DNA of 46,418 bases from CALXCT01 sp964422185 (GTDB taxonomy: Bacteria; Bacillota; Clostridia; Oscillospirales; Oscillospiraceae): the NCBI GenBank assembly GCA_964422185.1, contig CAYRAG010000009.1:1-46418 (forward strand), given 5' to 3'. How positions within the stretch are numbered: the first letter of the stretch is position 1; each line of letters starts with the position of its first letter. The notes under the pieces were generated by a model. That model made no database searches. It saw only the letters and a list, made by a program, of their open reading frames with translations, and was not told the DNA's origin. A program made the position numbers and the translations under genes. Below are positions 25,901 to 34,312 of the stretch, piece after piece.

Positions 25901-28200
25901 AGCCGCGTTACAACCCTGAGCATCAGTGGTATCGCTGTGAGTGCTGTTCGGAATTTACACCGTATCTGCTTAGAGGGAAATGTCCAAGCTGCCAGTCGGA
26001 CAAAGTCCATCCTGTGACAAAGGAGGAGATTGGTGCGCTGGATTTCTGGCGCAAACCAATTGAGGACGCGCTGAGGGGGGATACCATCCGTGTCATTGAC
26101 ACAGAGGAACACACAGCGCAGCTTTCGTATAAGGATCAAAGGGATGAACTGTGGGCGAGGACAGAGCAGTACGAGCTCCGGTTCCAGGACTTCCTGCAGC
26201 AAAACGAGACACCCGTGGATATCCTCAGCTGCACGACCACAATGGAGGTGGGCATTGACATCGGGTCGCTGGTCGCCGTTGGCCTGCGCAATATTCCCCC
26301 GATGCGTGAGAACTACCAACAGCGCGCCGGCCGCGCCGGTCGCCGTGGCTCAAGTTTGTCCACGATCGTGACATTCTGTGAAGATGGGCCGCACGATTCC
26401 ATGTATTTTTCCAATCCTGTTCCGATGTTCCGGGGAGAGCCAAGAAGGCCCTGGATCGATGTGAGCAGTGAGAAGATCATCCAGCGTCACCTCAATATGA
26501 TCGCCCTCCAATCTTATCTGTCAGAAAAATCTGCCAGCATGGATGCTGTCTCTGCCATTGAGTTTCTGGACGATCACCTGCGTCCTTTCTTCGATTTTCT
26601 GAGAACCTTTGAAATCAGCGAAGATGATATTCTTGTGCCGGCGAATTCCAGGGATGCACTGAAGATCTACCGGGGAGAACTGGAGACTTCGCTTACCGAC
26701 CTGAAGCAGAAGCGGGATGATCACCCGGAACTGTTCGAAACATACGGCAGTGGGGCACCAAGGAGAAAATCGCTTCTGGACGCGCTCTTTGATGAAGGGG
26801 TCATTCCGAGCTATTCCTTTCCCAAAAATGTGGTCAGCACATACATCACGGATCAGAATGGAAAGGTAAGGTACCAGGTCGAACGCGGACTGGATATCGC
26901 TATCGGTGAGTATGCGCCCGGCAGGGCGATTGTTGTGGATAAAACCACATACCAGATTGGCGGCCTGTACTGTCCGCGGGGAGAACAGGGAGAAAAGGCC
27001 GCGGCATCCCCTGCAAGAGCGTTTATCGAGGACGCGAGTTATCGAAAGAGTGTTCGTTCCTGTGGCCAGTGCGGCTGGTTCGGCCTCGAGGAGGATGACC
27101 ATGATGTCTGTCCTTTCTGCGGCAACACCGTCCTGTCATATATGCGGCCCATGCTACGGCCGTGGGGATTTGCGCCACGGAACGCCACATCCATTGAAAC
27201 GGCACAGCTCGATGAGGAATACTCAGCGATTCAACAGCCGCTATATTCTACGCTCCCTGACGCGGATGATGTGATACCCGTGGATGGGTACACAAATGTC
27301 CGCATGGCGGTTCGGCCAAACCAGAGAATCATCATGCTGAATAAGGGAGTCAACAACAGGGGATTTACTGTCTGCTGTGACTGCGGGGCATCGATGCCCG
27401 GAGATGATCCCCTGGTTCTTAAGGGTGTCATGCGTCCATACAGGTCAAAATTTCTGAGAACACGGTGCAGGCACAGCGACACGGTTAATGTAAATCTGGG
27501 TTACGACTTCGTTACGGATATGTTCGTGATGGAATTTGCCCTGGATCGACTGCTGATTGACACGGATCCGGTAAAGGGTTACTGGCTCAGCCGTGCCGGG
27601 CAGTCTCTCGCGGAAGCTCTGCGCCTGGCGGCATGCCAGGAACTGGATATTGAATTTACGGAGCTTGTAACCGGTTATCGTGTCAGACAGAACCTGAATG
27701 GAGATTTTGTTGATATCTACCTGTATGACAGCCTTTCCAGCGGCGCGGGGTATGCCGTCAGCGTAGAACCTGTCATTCAGCAGCTGCTTCTCAGAACACG
27801 GGAGCTTCTGGGAAACTGTACCTGTGACAGCGCGTGCTATAAGTGTTTAAAACACTATCGGAATCAGCACATCCACAGCGTCCTTGACCGGCGGGATGCG
27901 CTTGACCTGTTGAACTGGGGTCAGACAGGTTCCAGAGCCCCGGCAATTCCGTTTGACAGGCAGCAGCTGTTGTTGCGGCCTTTGGAACAGATTCTCCAGA
28001 ACTCCGGCGTGCGCATCAGTTTTGCCCATGATGAGATATTAGCAGAGGGTTGCCGTGAAAAGAAAAAATTAATTGTGTATCCGGCCATGTGGACAAAGCC
28101 GGAGAAAGGGGACACCATTTTCATAAGCGATGCGCAATTGAAATATGCGAGGCCCTACGCATTGAAATCAATTTTGGACAATCTGCAGGCCGGCGGCTGA
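22927..28200 (+). CDS. Giant DEAH-box helicase with C-terminal DUF1998/MZB-like cysteine cluster
   Basis: A 1,757-residue superfamily 2 helicase. Motif I GTGSGKT has Lys119; motif II is Asp325-Glu-Ala-His328; the second RecA lobe carries TTTMEVGIDIGS and QQRAGRAGRRG (Arg1133). Several zinc knuckles interrupt the protein (CTNPEC...CREC, CECC...CPSC, CGQCGWFG...CPFCG). The C-terminus has Cys1631-x-Cys1633-x3-Cys1637-x2-Cys1640 in the order of the DUF1998/MZB domain of MrfA, DrmB and DruE. ATG 22927 is 7 bases after GGAGG; ATG 22921 is too close. Size, the long insert between the lobes (about 360-1,080) and the DUF1998-like end resemble the large helicase DruE of Druantia. No DUF4338 (DruA) or methylase accompanies it. 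Role inferred: NTP-driven DNA translocation in a defence complex. Confidence 0.85.
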   Translation: MANGANGVHLELREALENYIKSQYFGKSPILLSAAQEKLSQEGVLYQKPYIESSPSYRVSPNGIQMSDRLPDWMKDYFQALSDANLGVYSSPFCHQVSALEAAFEGQDLFVSTGTGSGKTECFIWPMMAKLASEARNRPDTWAMRGIRTIIMYPMNALVSDQVSRLRRLTGDPEHRFINIFRDTCGGNSRRPQFGMYTGRTPYAGPEPRISEDRSLAETYSRIVNPDYEADGPYLEKLKQEGKLPAKENFDEFLENLRHGKHIPNEEDAELVTRFEMQQFCPDILITNYSMLEHMLLRPRENRIWADTQAWLNAESDNRLLFVIDEAHMYRGSAGGEVSLLIRRLFHRLGIDRDRVQFILTTASMPDRDEGDQEAVTKFANELTASDNMRPFCRLTGEREEIGNRDALPFPYSRFREVLPDEFEGDDMEKLAALNRFWTGVPGAAAPFGSPGDAYQWLYDHLADYIPFREMFRLCRGTAVSLQELAESIFPDQDPEDALQAVGVMLAVAPLAKSRNGSVLFPARMHMLFRGIKGVYACTNPECSHSHTANGLTLGEIYFSDGNLTCRECGSTVYELYNDRRCGSLFFRGFVLKQDFEEGRQTYLWHQPGMTNEDKLMEIHLFIPTADYQLPKKQGLNRVLPCYLDVRSGFIDFSDDSLEGEPGIRKLYYSTFTAKARPDRLTFSTCPHCRHELARTQLTSFNTRGNQSFFNLIKAQFQAQPADPEKTGDPDRLPNEGRKVLLFSDSRQQAAKLARDMSEASDMAASRQLAVLAIDRMEHEAREQSLFFFYDYFAMAAAEHHVPIFHDSEIENQREKLINDGRQALRNYTRAKKRGQEYIPRYKIDNAPSQMKEQLLRLYCGGYNTMIDSALSWIEPTDAAKWDAIDALEEAGIEVSEEEFMEFFNAWLLSMCDSSVILGHTIPVEIRQKVRPFYVGYGADRDMKFSSAIRGIMGWGEDDPTPRQWSRILREAFMDAGQPADGKYYIDLSRVKPRYNPEHQWYRCECCSEFTPYLLRGKCPSCQSDKVHPVTKEEIGALDFWRKPIEDALRGDTIRVIDTEEHTAQLSYKDQRDELWARTEQYELRFQDFLQQNETPVDILSCTTTMEVGIDIGSLVAVGLRNIPPMRENYQQRAGRAGRRGSSLSTIVTFCEDGPHDSMYFSNPVPMFRGEPRRPWIDVSSEKIIQRHLNMIALQSYLSEKSASMDAVSAIEFLDDHLRPFFDFLRTFEISEDDILVPANSRDALKIYRGELETSLTDLKQKRDDHPELFETYGSGAPRRKSLLDALFDEGVIPSYSFPKNVVSTYITDQNGKVRYQVERGLDIAIGEYAPGRAIVVDKTTYQIGGLYCPRGEQGEKAAASPARAFIEDASYRKSVRSCGQCGWFGLEEDDHDVCPFCGNTVLSYMRPMLRPWGFAPRNATSIETAQLDEEYSAIQQPLYSTLPDADDVIPVDGYTNVRMAVRPNQRIIMLNKGVNNRGFTVCCDCGASMPGDDPLVLKGVMRPYRSKFLRTRCRHSDTVNVNLGYDFVTDMFVMEFALDRLLIDTDPVKGYWLSRAGQSLAEALRLAACQELDIEFTELVTGYRVRQNLNGDFVDIYLYDSLSSGAGYAVSVEPVIQQLLLRTRELLGNCTCDSACYKCLKHYRNQHIHSVLDRRDALDLLNWGQTGSRAPAIPFDRQQLLLRPLEQILQNSGVRISFAHDEILAEGCREKKKLIVYPAMWTKPEKGDTIFISDAQLKYARPYALKSILDNLQAGG

Positions 28201-28778
28201 AAGTGGCATGTGCGGCAATACATGACTGTATGCCGGCTGGACGGGCAGATTACCTGAGCACGCGCCTGGAACATATCATTTTCTCACTTTGCGCAACTAC
28301 TGTTCCTGAAAGACTCTGGCGCTTTACACATAGAGTGCTTATTTCGTCCGGCTATATTACCTGGATAATTCCCCCGCCCGGGCTTCCCGGAAAATATTTC
28401 CAGCCTGCGCCTGACCGGCCCGGGCCGGGAAGTGTACAGCGGCACAGATCATGGAAGTTTCCCCGGAGCGCTTGCGCCGCAGGCGCTGTTCGTGCACTAA
28501 GCAACACTTTTTCAATACGGCGCCGGAATCTGTATATTTATTTTTCAGGCGTCAAAGCGTAAAAATCTCTTGTTACCGGCGAGTCTGCCAGCGTCAGCTC
28601 CGCATGCCGGACGGGACGGCTTCTTCCCCTCCGCCCTGCCGCAGACGGCGGTTCCGGACACGCAGGGCGTTTTCCGCGGCGGGTCGATCCGATCGCGGTT
28701 TCGCCGCGCCTGTCAGGTGTGGGGGAGACGGCGTGAGCAGATTCTCACCATTGCAGAATGAAAAACGGAGGATGTCAC
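28201..28778. other. Non-coding right border of the island
   Basis: No convincing gene in 578 bases. A dyad GGCAATACA/TGTATGCC lies at about 28214-28234, followed by fragments resembling the 3' array (ATTACCTGAG, AGACTCTGGCG), which suggests decayed copies of that repeat. GC content rises again after about 28360. A TATATT at 28533-28538 could be a -10 for the TRAP genes, but its -35 (TTTCAA) is poor. The ribosome site for the TRAP lipoprotein is at 28766-28774. Confidence 0.45.
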
Positions 28779-29975
28779 ATGAAAAAGAAAAAAGTAGTCT
28801 CCATGATCCTCGCGCTGGTCATGGCAATGTCCATGATCTTCACTCTGGTTGCCTGCGGCGGCGGCGACAGCGGCAATTCCGAGTCTCCCGCCCCCTCCAC
28901 CAGCGAGTCCCAGCCCGCGGAGCCCAGCGCTTCCGAGCCCGCGGCCCCCGCTGAGAGCGTCAACCAGGACGACTGGATCGACCTCGACCTGACCTTTGCC
29001 ACCTATCTGACCGAGACCAACCCCTGCCAGGAGAACATCACCGTCTTCCAGGAGAAGCTCGACCAGTACATGCCCGGCAAGGTAAAGATCACCACCTACG
29101 CCAACAACACCCTGCTCAAGGGCGCCGACATCTATGACGGCGTGCTCAACGGCACCTGCGATATCGGCCTGGTGCAGCAGGACTACACCCCCAGCCGCTT
29201 CCCCATCAGCCAGATCTTCATGTATCCCGGCATCATCTACAACTGCTCTGAGGTCGCCACCCGCGTGTTCCAGGACTGGGGCAAGACCACGGACGCGGCT
29301 GAGATGGACGGCTTTGTGCTGCTCATGGGCATCGGCTCCGCCGGCTACTGCATCTTCACCAACTTCCCCATCACCAGCCTGGCTGACCTGGCCGGCAAGC
29401 AGATCCGCGCCGGCGGTGTCAACGCCGAGCTGATCGCCGCCTACGGCGCGACCCCCGTCACCATGGACATCAGCGAAGTCTACGACGCCATGCGCAGCTC
29501 CCTGATCGACGGCCTGTACACCAACTACGGCGCCTGCGCGTATCAGAACATGGAAGAAGTGGGCAAGTACGCCATGCTGACCCCGCTGTCCATGAACCCC
29601 TCCATGTACATCATGAACCAGGAGAGATTCGACTCCATGCCTCCCGCTCAGCAGGAAGCCTTCATGAAGGCTGCTGACGAGACCTTCGAGGAAGTCACCA
29701 CCAAGTACCAGGATGAAGGCTTCTTTGAGGATCGTGTGGTGGAGTTCGCCAGCAAGACCGACCGGTACTATCTGGAGGGCGACATGCTCGCCGAGTTCCA
29801 GGAGGCCGGTGCGAGCCTGATGGATGAGCTGGTCGCCGATCTGGACGCGCAGGGCCTTGACGGCACCGGCGAGTACAACAAGATCGTCGCTCTGGCGGAC
29901 AAGTACAACGAAGTGATGACCTGGGACGACTACAAGACCTGCTTCCCGGACGATATGGATACCTCCAACAACTGA
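28779..29975 (+). CDS. dctP: TRAP transporter solute-binding lipoprotein, DctP family
   Basis: A 398-residue exported lipoprotein. The signal ends Leu-Val-Ala-Cys with Cys26 as the lipidation site, then a Ser/Pro/Glu linker to about 65. The mature part is the DctP fold that captures organic acids: FATYLTETNPCQENITVFQEKL at the start, and the FPITSLADLAGKQIRAGG strand with the central Arg that normally clamps a carboxylate. ATG 28779 follows CGGAGGA; an earlier in-frame ATG at 28758 lacks a ribosome site. It is followed by the two membrane subunits in order P-Q-M and by an OYE-type reductase, so the ligand is likely an unsaturated or aromatic carboxylate. A hairpin region at 30021-30068 separates it from dctQ. 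Confidence 0.88.
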   Translation: MKKKKVVSMILALVMAMSMIFTLVACGGGDSGNSESPAPSTSESQPAEPSASEPAAPAESVNQDDWIDLDLTFATYLTETNPCQENITVFQEKLDQYMPGKVKITTYANNTLLKGADIYDGVLNGTCDIGLVQQDYTPSRFPISQIFMYPGIIYNCSEVATRVFQDWGKTTDAAEMDGFVLLMGIGSAGYCIFTNFPITSLADLAGKQIRAGGVNAELIAAYGATPVTMDISEVYDAMRSSLIDGLYTNYGACAYQNMEEVGKYAMLTPLSMNPSMYIMNQERFDSMPPAQQEAFMKAADETFEEVTTKYQDEGFFEDRVVEFASKTDRYYLEGDMLAEFQEAGASLMDELVADLDAQGLDGTGEYNKIVALADKYNEVMTWDDYKTCFPDDMDTSNN

Positions 29976-30020
29976 TTGGTTCCGGACGGGGGCTGATCAC
30001 CCCTTTCAACTGAACAGAAC

Positions 30021-30068
30021 CCCGTAATATATCCCGCGGCTCGTTTTTGATATTACGGGCCGCGGGAT
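30021..30068 (+). promoter_or_regulatory. Two mutually exclusive hairpins between dctP and dctQ
   Basis: CCCGTAATAT (30021-30030) can pair with ATATTACGGG (30050-30059). ATCCCGCGGC (30031-30040) can pair with GCCGCGGGAT (30059-30068). Both are 10-bp perfect stems and share base 30059, so full formation of one excludes the other. The second is followed by TTCTTTAC and could act as a weak terminator or 3' end protector, giving more dctP than dctQM mRNA. Confidence 0.65.
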
Positions 30069-30106
30069 TCTTTACAATCTCCCTTGAGAAAGGAGCTGCT
30101 TAAGAC

Positions 30107-30652
30107 TTGAAAAAACTCATAGACAACACAAACAAGATCTGGAATGTGACCTCCCTGTGCGCGTCGGTGTTCCTGGTGTTGAACATGATCGTCATCGTGG
30201 CCAACATCATTACGCGCCGCTTCTTCAACACCCCGATTTTCGGCTCCACGGAAATGGTGAGTTACGCATCCCTGATCACCGCAAGTCTGGCTCTGGCGCA
30301 GAACGAATGGTTCGACGGAAACATCGAGATGACCATTATCCTGGAGATGATGCCCAAGCGGGCGGAGAAGATTCTCCACTTCGTCGACTACATCATCTGC
30401 TCCGTCGCGTTCACCTTTATCTCGTACCTGCTGTTCCAGCAGGCGGCCAACAAGTTTGCCAGCGCGGACTACAGCCAGGATCTGAAGCTCCCGGTCTGGA
30501 TCTTCACGGCCGTCCTCGCGGTCGGCTTTGTCCTGCTGACGATCTGTATGTATCTGAAGACGGTCGTCTATGGCTATGCCGCCGTCAAGAACGAAGAAGT
30601 CACTCTGCGTCCGGATCGCACCGGTCCCGATCCAAACGCAGAAGAGGCCTGA
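30107..30652 (+). CDS. dctQ: TRAP transporter small permease, DctQ family
   Basis: A 181-residue membrane protein with four predicted helices (about 15-38, 50-68, 88-108 and 130-152) and the DctQ ITRRFFNTPIFGSTEMVSY block after helix 1. It bridges the binding protein and the large permease in the sodium-driven TRAP complex. TTG 30107 is the start, with AAAGGAG at 30089-30095. The gene is 25 bases upstream of dctM. Confidence 0.88.
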   Translation: MKKLIDNTNKIWNVTSLCASVFLVLNMIVIVANIITRRFFNTPIFGSTEMVSYASLITASLALAQNEWFDGNIEMTIILEMMPKRAEKILHFVDYIICSVAFTFISYLLFQQAANKFASADYSQDLKLPVWIFTAVLAVGFVLLTICMYLKTVVYGYAAVKNEEVTLRPDRTGPDPNAEEA

Positions 30653-30677
30653 TTTTGCGAGAGAAAGGAGCCAGATA

Positions 30678-32000
30678 ATGAGTCCAGTTGCATTGGGAAT
30701 TATATTCCTGCTCGTATTCCTGGTCCTCATGTGCATGGGAATCCCCATTCCCTTCGCCATGTTGATCGGCGGCGCCTTTGGTATCGCTGCCATCCGCGGC
30801 ATCTCGGTCAGTTCCCAGATTGTGGTCGCGGAAATCTATAACACCTTCGCCTCGTATACGCTGACCGTCGGCCCCATGTTCGGCCTGATGGGATTTCTGG
30901 CGTATTACTCCGGAATCGGCGGAAGGCTGTTTGAGACGCTCAACAAATTCCTGGGCCACTACCGCGGCGGCCTGGCCATGGCCACCGTCGTCGCCTGCGC
31001 GGGCTTCGGCGCCATCTGCGGCTCCGTGCCCGCCACCATCTCCACCATGTCCGCCATCGCGTACCCGGAGATGCGCGCCCGGAATTATGCGCCTGAGCTC
31101 GCCGGTCCGACCATCGCGGCCAGCGCCGGTATCTCCGTGCTGATCCCGCCCTCCACGAACTTCATCATCTACGGCCTGGCCACCGAGACTTCCATCGGCC
31201 GGCTGTTCGTCGCCGGTATCATCCCCGGCATCCTGCTGACCATCGCCAACTGCATCGCGATCTTCATCGTGTGCAAAATTCACCCCGACTACGCCACCAA
31301 GTACGACCGCGTGCCCATGAAGGAGCGCTTCAACAACCTGCTGCACGGCGGCATCATTGAGATCCTCGTCGTGTTCCTGATCTCCATGGGCGGCATGTTC
31401 GCGGGCTTCTTCACCCCCACTGAGGCCGGTGCCGTGGGCGCCGTCGGCATGCTGATTGTCACCGCCGTGACCCGCCGCCTGAACCTGAAGAAGTTCTTCG
31501 CCTCGCTGCTGGAGGGCGTCCGCCTTCAGGCCATGGTGTTCGTGCTGCTGGCCTGCGCCAATGTGCTCGGCCGTATGTTCACCGTGTCCACCATCCCCGT
31601 GGTGCTGGGCAACTTCGTCCGGGGCCTGAATGTTCCCAGATGGGCCATCATGCTCGTCATCTTCGTGATCTACTTCATCCTGGGTATGTTCACCGACCTG
31701 CTGTCCATGACGCTGGTCACCATGCCCATCTTCTTCCCCATCGTGGTCGACATGCTGGGCTACGACGCCATCTGGTTCGGCGTGATTCTGTCCATGATTA
31801 TCGGCATCGGCGGCATTACGCCACCCGTAGGCAACGGTGTGTTCCTGGTAAAGGGCTGCATCAACGACAAGGAGGCAACGCTGCAAAGGTTGTTCAAGGG
31901 TGTCTGGCCATTCGTCATATCCACGACGGTGGTCACATTCATCTTAATCGCGTTCCCGCCACTGTGTACCTGGCTGCCGCAGGTCGTATACAAGGGCTAG
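30678..32000 (+). CDS. dctM: TRAP transporter large permease, DctM family
   Basis: A 440-residue integral membrane protein with about 11-12 helices. It has the DctM GLMGFLAYYSGIGGRLFETL and GGLAMATVVACAGFGAICGS regions, PPSTNFIIYG in the first half, and the GGITPPVGNGVFL region in the second half. It forms the elevator-type transport domain that couples substrate movement to sodium. ATG 30678 is preceded by AAAGGAG. It is 57 bases upstream of the OYE-type gene and probably co-transcribed with it, as no terminator intervenes. Confidence 0.9.
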   Translation: MSPVALGIIFLLVFLVLMCMGIPIPFAMLIGGAFGIAAIRGISVSSQIVVAEIYNTFASYTLTVGPMFGLMGFLAYYSGIGGRLFETLNKFLGHYRGGLAMATVVACAGFGAICGSVPATISTMSAIAYPEMRARNYAPELAGPTIAASAGISVLIPPSTNFIIYGLATETSIGRLFVAGIIPGILLTIANCIAIFIVCKIHPDYATKYDRVPMKERFNNLLHGGIIEILVVFLISMGGMFAGFFTPTEAGAVGAVGMLIVTAVTRRLNLKKFFASLLEGVRLQAMVFVLLACANVLGRMFTVSTIPVVLGNFVRGLNVPRWAIMLVIFVIYFILGMFTDLLSMTLVTMPIFFPIVVDMLGYDAIWFGVILSMIIGIGGITPPVGNGVFLVKGCINDKEATLQRLFKGVWPFVISTTVVTFILIAFPPLCTWLPQVVYKG

Positions 32001-32057
32001 CGCGACCCCGGCAGGCAGCGGAACGACGGTTTACCCAGGAAAGGAGCGTCTGTCACT

Positions 32058-34043
32058 ATGGGTTCTGATTACCCCCATGTCTTTTCCCCCATCACCATCC
32101 GCGGCGTCAACTTTAAAAACCGCATCCAGCTGGCGCCTCAGTCCCCCGGCCTGACGGACCAGGACGGCTATGTCACCTCGGAGTTTCTGGACTGGTTCCG
32201 GCCCATGGCCAGGGGCGGCGCGGGCATCATCACCATCGGGAACTCGCCGGTGGACTTCGAGATCTCCCGGGATGAGGCGCGCAATGTCAACCTGAGCAGC
32301 GACGACAACCTGGTGCCCCTGTCCCGGTTTACGGACATGGTGCACAGCTACGGCGCCGTGGCCTCCATCGAGATCAACCACGCCGGGCAGTTCGCGATGT
32401 ACAAGTACACCAACCAGCCGCCCATCGGGCCCACGGCCCGCATGACGGGTCTGGAGCTCACTTTCGCCGCCAGAGAGGGCCGGCAGCCCAACCGGGTGCA
32501 GGAGATGACCTACGAGCAGATCAAGGCCGTCATCCAGCAGTATGTGGACGCCGCCGTGCGCTGCAGGCAGGCCGGCTTCAAAATGGTTCTGATCCACGGC
32601 GCCCACTGCAACATGATCGGCCAGTTCTCCAGCCCGGCCATCAACAAGCGCACGGACGAGTACGGCGGGAGCCTGGAAAACCGGGCCCGGTTCGCCATGG
32701 AGATCCTGGACGGCGTGCGCGCCGCCTGCGGCGAGGACATGGTCATTGAGTTCCGGGTCTCGGCGGACGAGTTCCTCCCGGACGGCATGCACTTTGAGGA
32801 GACCAAGGAGTATGTGAAGCTCCTGCAGGACAAGATCGACATCCTGCATGTCTCCGCCGGCAGCCATGGCGACATCCGGTACTTCAAGTACTGGGAGCAG
32901 CCGCCCTACATGGATCACATGTTCAATGTCCACTTCGCCCGGGATCTGCGCAAGATCCTGCCCGACCGGGTCAAGGTCTGCACCGTGGGCTCCATCATGA
33001 ACCTGAAAAACGCCGAGGAGATCATCAAAAACGGCGACGCGGACTTCGTGGCCATGGCCCGGGAGCTGGTGGCGGATCCGGAAATGCCCCGGAAGTACGC
33101 CACCGGCCACGAGGAGGATCACCGGCCCTGCCTGCGCTGCGACTGGTGCGCTTCCCGGCTGATGCGGCCCGCGGTGAGCGGCTGCGCCGTGAACCCCTTT
33201 GTCATGCGGATCTCCGAGTACCCGGACTGCAAGGTGCCCAAAGCCGAGACGGTGAAAAAGGTAGCCGTGGTCGGCGGCGGCCCCGGCGGCATGCAGGCGG
33301 CCATCACCCTGCGGGAGCGGGGCCACGAGGTGGATCTGTACGAGAAGGCCGACAGGCTGGGCGGCAACCTGCTGCCCGCCAGCGGCGGATCGATTAAGCA
33401 GGACATGCGTGCCTATCTGGAGTACATTGTCCGCCAGACGGAGAAGAGCGGCGCGCACATCCACCTGAACACCGAGGCGACGGCGGAGCTCCTGGAGAAA
33501 GAGCACTTCGACGCGCTCATCCTGGCGCCCGGCGCCGATCCCATCATTCCCAAAATCCCCGGCGTGGATCTGCCCCATGTGCACTGGGCCGGCGAGGCCG
33601 AGATGGGTCAGGTGCAGCTGGGGAAACGGGTGGTCATCGCGGGCGGCGGAACCACCGGCGCGGAGACCGCGCTGGAGGCGGCGCTGGCCGGCCATGAGGT
33701 CACCCTCATTGAGATGCGCGGCAGCCTGGATCTTCCGGGCATCGCGGGCATGGCGCTGCGGGATCTTCTCGCGGAGCACGGCGTGGCCATCCACACCGGC
33801 ACCATGCTGGACTCCATCACGGAGCAGGAAGTGGTGTGCCGGGACACCGCCACCTGCCGGGAAGTGCGTTTCCCGGCGGACACCGTCCTCCTTGCCCTGG
33901 GCCTCAAACCCAGACGGGATGTGGTGGAGGCGCTCTACCACACCGTCCCGGAGACGGAGGTCTATGTGGTGGGAGACGCGGACAAGTCCCGCCTGATCGC
34001 GGACGCGGTCAACGGCGCGTTTGCCGCGGCGGTCAATATCTGA
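32058..34043 (+). CDS. OYE-type FMN/4Fe-4S/FAD oxidoreductase, TRAP-linked
   Basis: A 661-residue paralogue of the enzyme at 2747. Residues 1-350 form the FMN barrel (PHVFSPITIRGVNFKNRI start, NKRTDEYGGSLENRARF signature). The cluster ligands are Cys358, Cys361, Cys364 and Cys376, again with C-x2-C-x2-C spacing. The FAD/NAD part has GGGPGG and GGGTTG dinucleotide loops. It should use NAD(P)H to reduce an activated C=C bond. Its position as fourth gene after dctPQM suggests that the imported acid is its substrate, for example an enoate, cinnamate or steroid/bile-acid type compound; the sequence alone does not choose. It has an AAAGGAG ribosome site and a strong terminator at 34091-34132. Confidence 0.85.
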   Translation: MGSDYPHVFSPITIRGVNFKNRIQLAPQSPGLTDQDGYVTSEFLDWFRPMARGGAGIITIGNSPVDFEISRDEARNVNLSSDDNLVPLSRFTDMVHSYGAVASIEINHAGQFAMYKYTNQPPIGPTARMTGLELTFAAREGRQPNRVQEMTYEQIKAVIQQYVDAAVRCRQAGFKMVLIHGAHCNMIGQFSSPAINKRTDEYGGSLENRARFAMEILDGVRAACGEDMVIEFRVSADEFLPDGMHFEETKEYVKLLQDKIDILHVSAGSHGDIRYFKYWEQPPYMDHMFNVHFARDLRKILPDRVKVCTVGSIMNLKNAEEIIKNGDADFVAMARELVADPEMPRKYATGHEEDHRPCLRCDWCASRLMRPAVSGCAVNPFVMRISEYPDCKVPKAETVKKVAVVGGGPGGMQAAITLRERGHEVDLYEKADRLGGNLLPASGGSIKQDMRAYLEYIVRQTEKSGAHIHLNTEATAELLEKEHFDALILAPGADPIIPKIPGVDLPHVHWAGEAEMGQVQLGKRVVIAGGGTTGAETALEAALAGHEVTLIEMRGSLDLPGIAGMALRDLLAEHGVAIHTGTMLDSITEQEVVCRDTATCREVRFPADTVLLALGLKPRRDVVEALYHTVPETEVYVVGDADKSRLIADAVNGAFAAAVNI

Positions 34044-34090
34044 CCGTCCCGCCCGGCGCAACACATGTTTCACGACAAACCATATCAGGG

Positions 34091-34132
34091 AACCCGGGGG
34101 TGTGCCGATTTCGGCGCACCCCCGGGTTTTTT
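34091..34132 (+). terminator. Strong intrinsic terminator of the TRAP/OYE operon
   Basis: An 18-bp stem, 34091-34108 with 34111-34128 (AACCCGGGGGTGTGCCGA with its complement, one G-U), has a two-base loop and a T-run at 34127-34132. It closes the dctPQM-OYE transcript. Confidence 0.9.
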
Positions 34133-34312
34133 CCTGCCTCCCGGGCAGGCGTCAGAGCGGCAGCCGCACATACAGGAACCCCGGTGTGCGGCACTTCCGG
34201 GAAAAAAGCGGAAAAATCTTTTCATACAGACAGGTGTGTGTCTCCCTGTAGAAGTAGAATGTTGCCACAATCCCGGGTGACAACAATTCACATCTATGAG
34301 GAGGCAAATTTC

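Noticed and set aside
17730..28778. Prophage or integrative element with att sites
   Set aside because: Despite the composition shift, there is no integrase, transposase, tRNA gene, relaxase or clear direct repeat at both ends. The term island is used for composition and gene content only.
30021..30068. H-type pseudoknot
   Set aside because: The two 10-bp stems are interleaved like a pseudoknot, but the connecting loops are zero length and one base is shared, which is sterically impossible for both full stems. Competing hairpins are the simpler reading.
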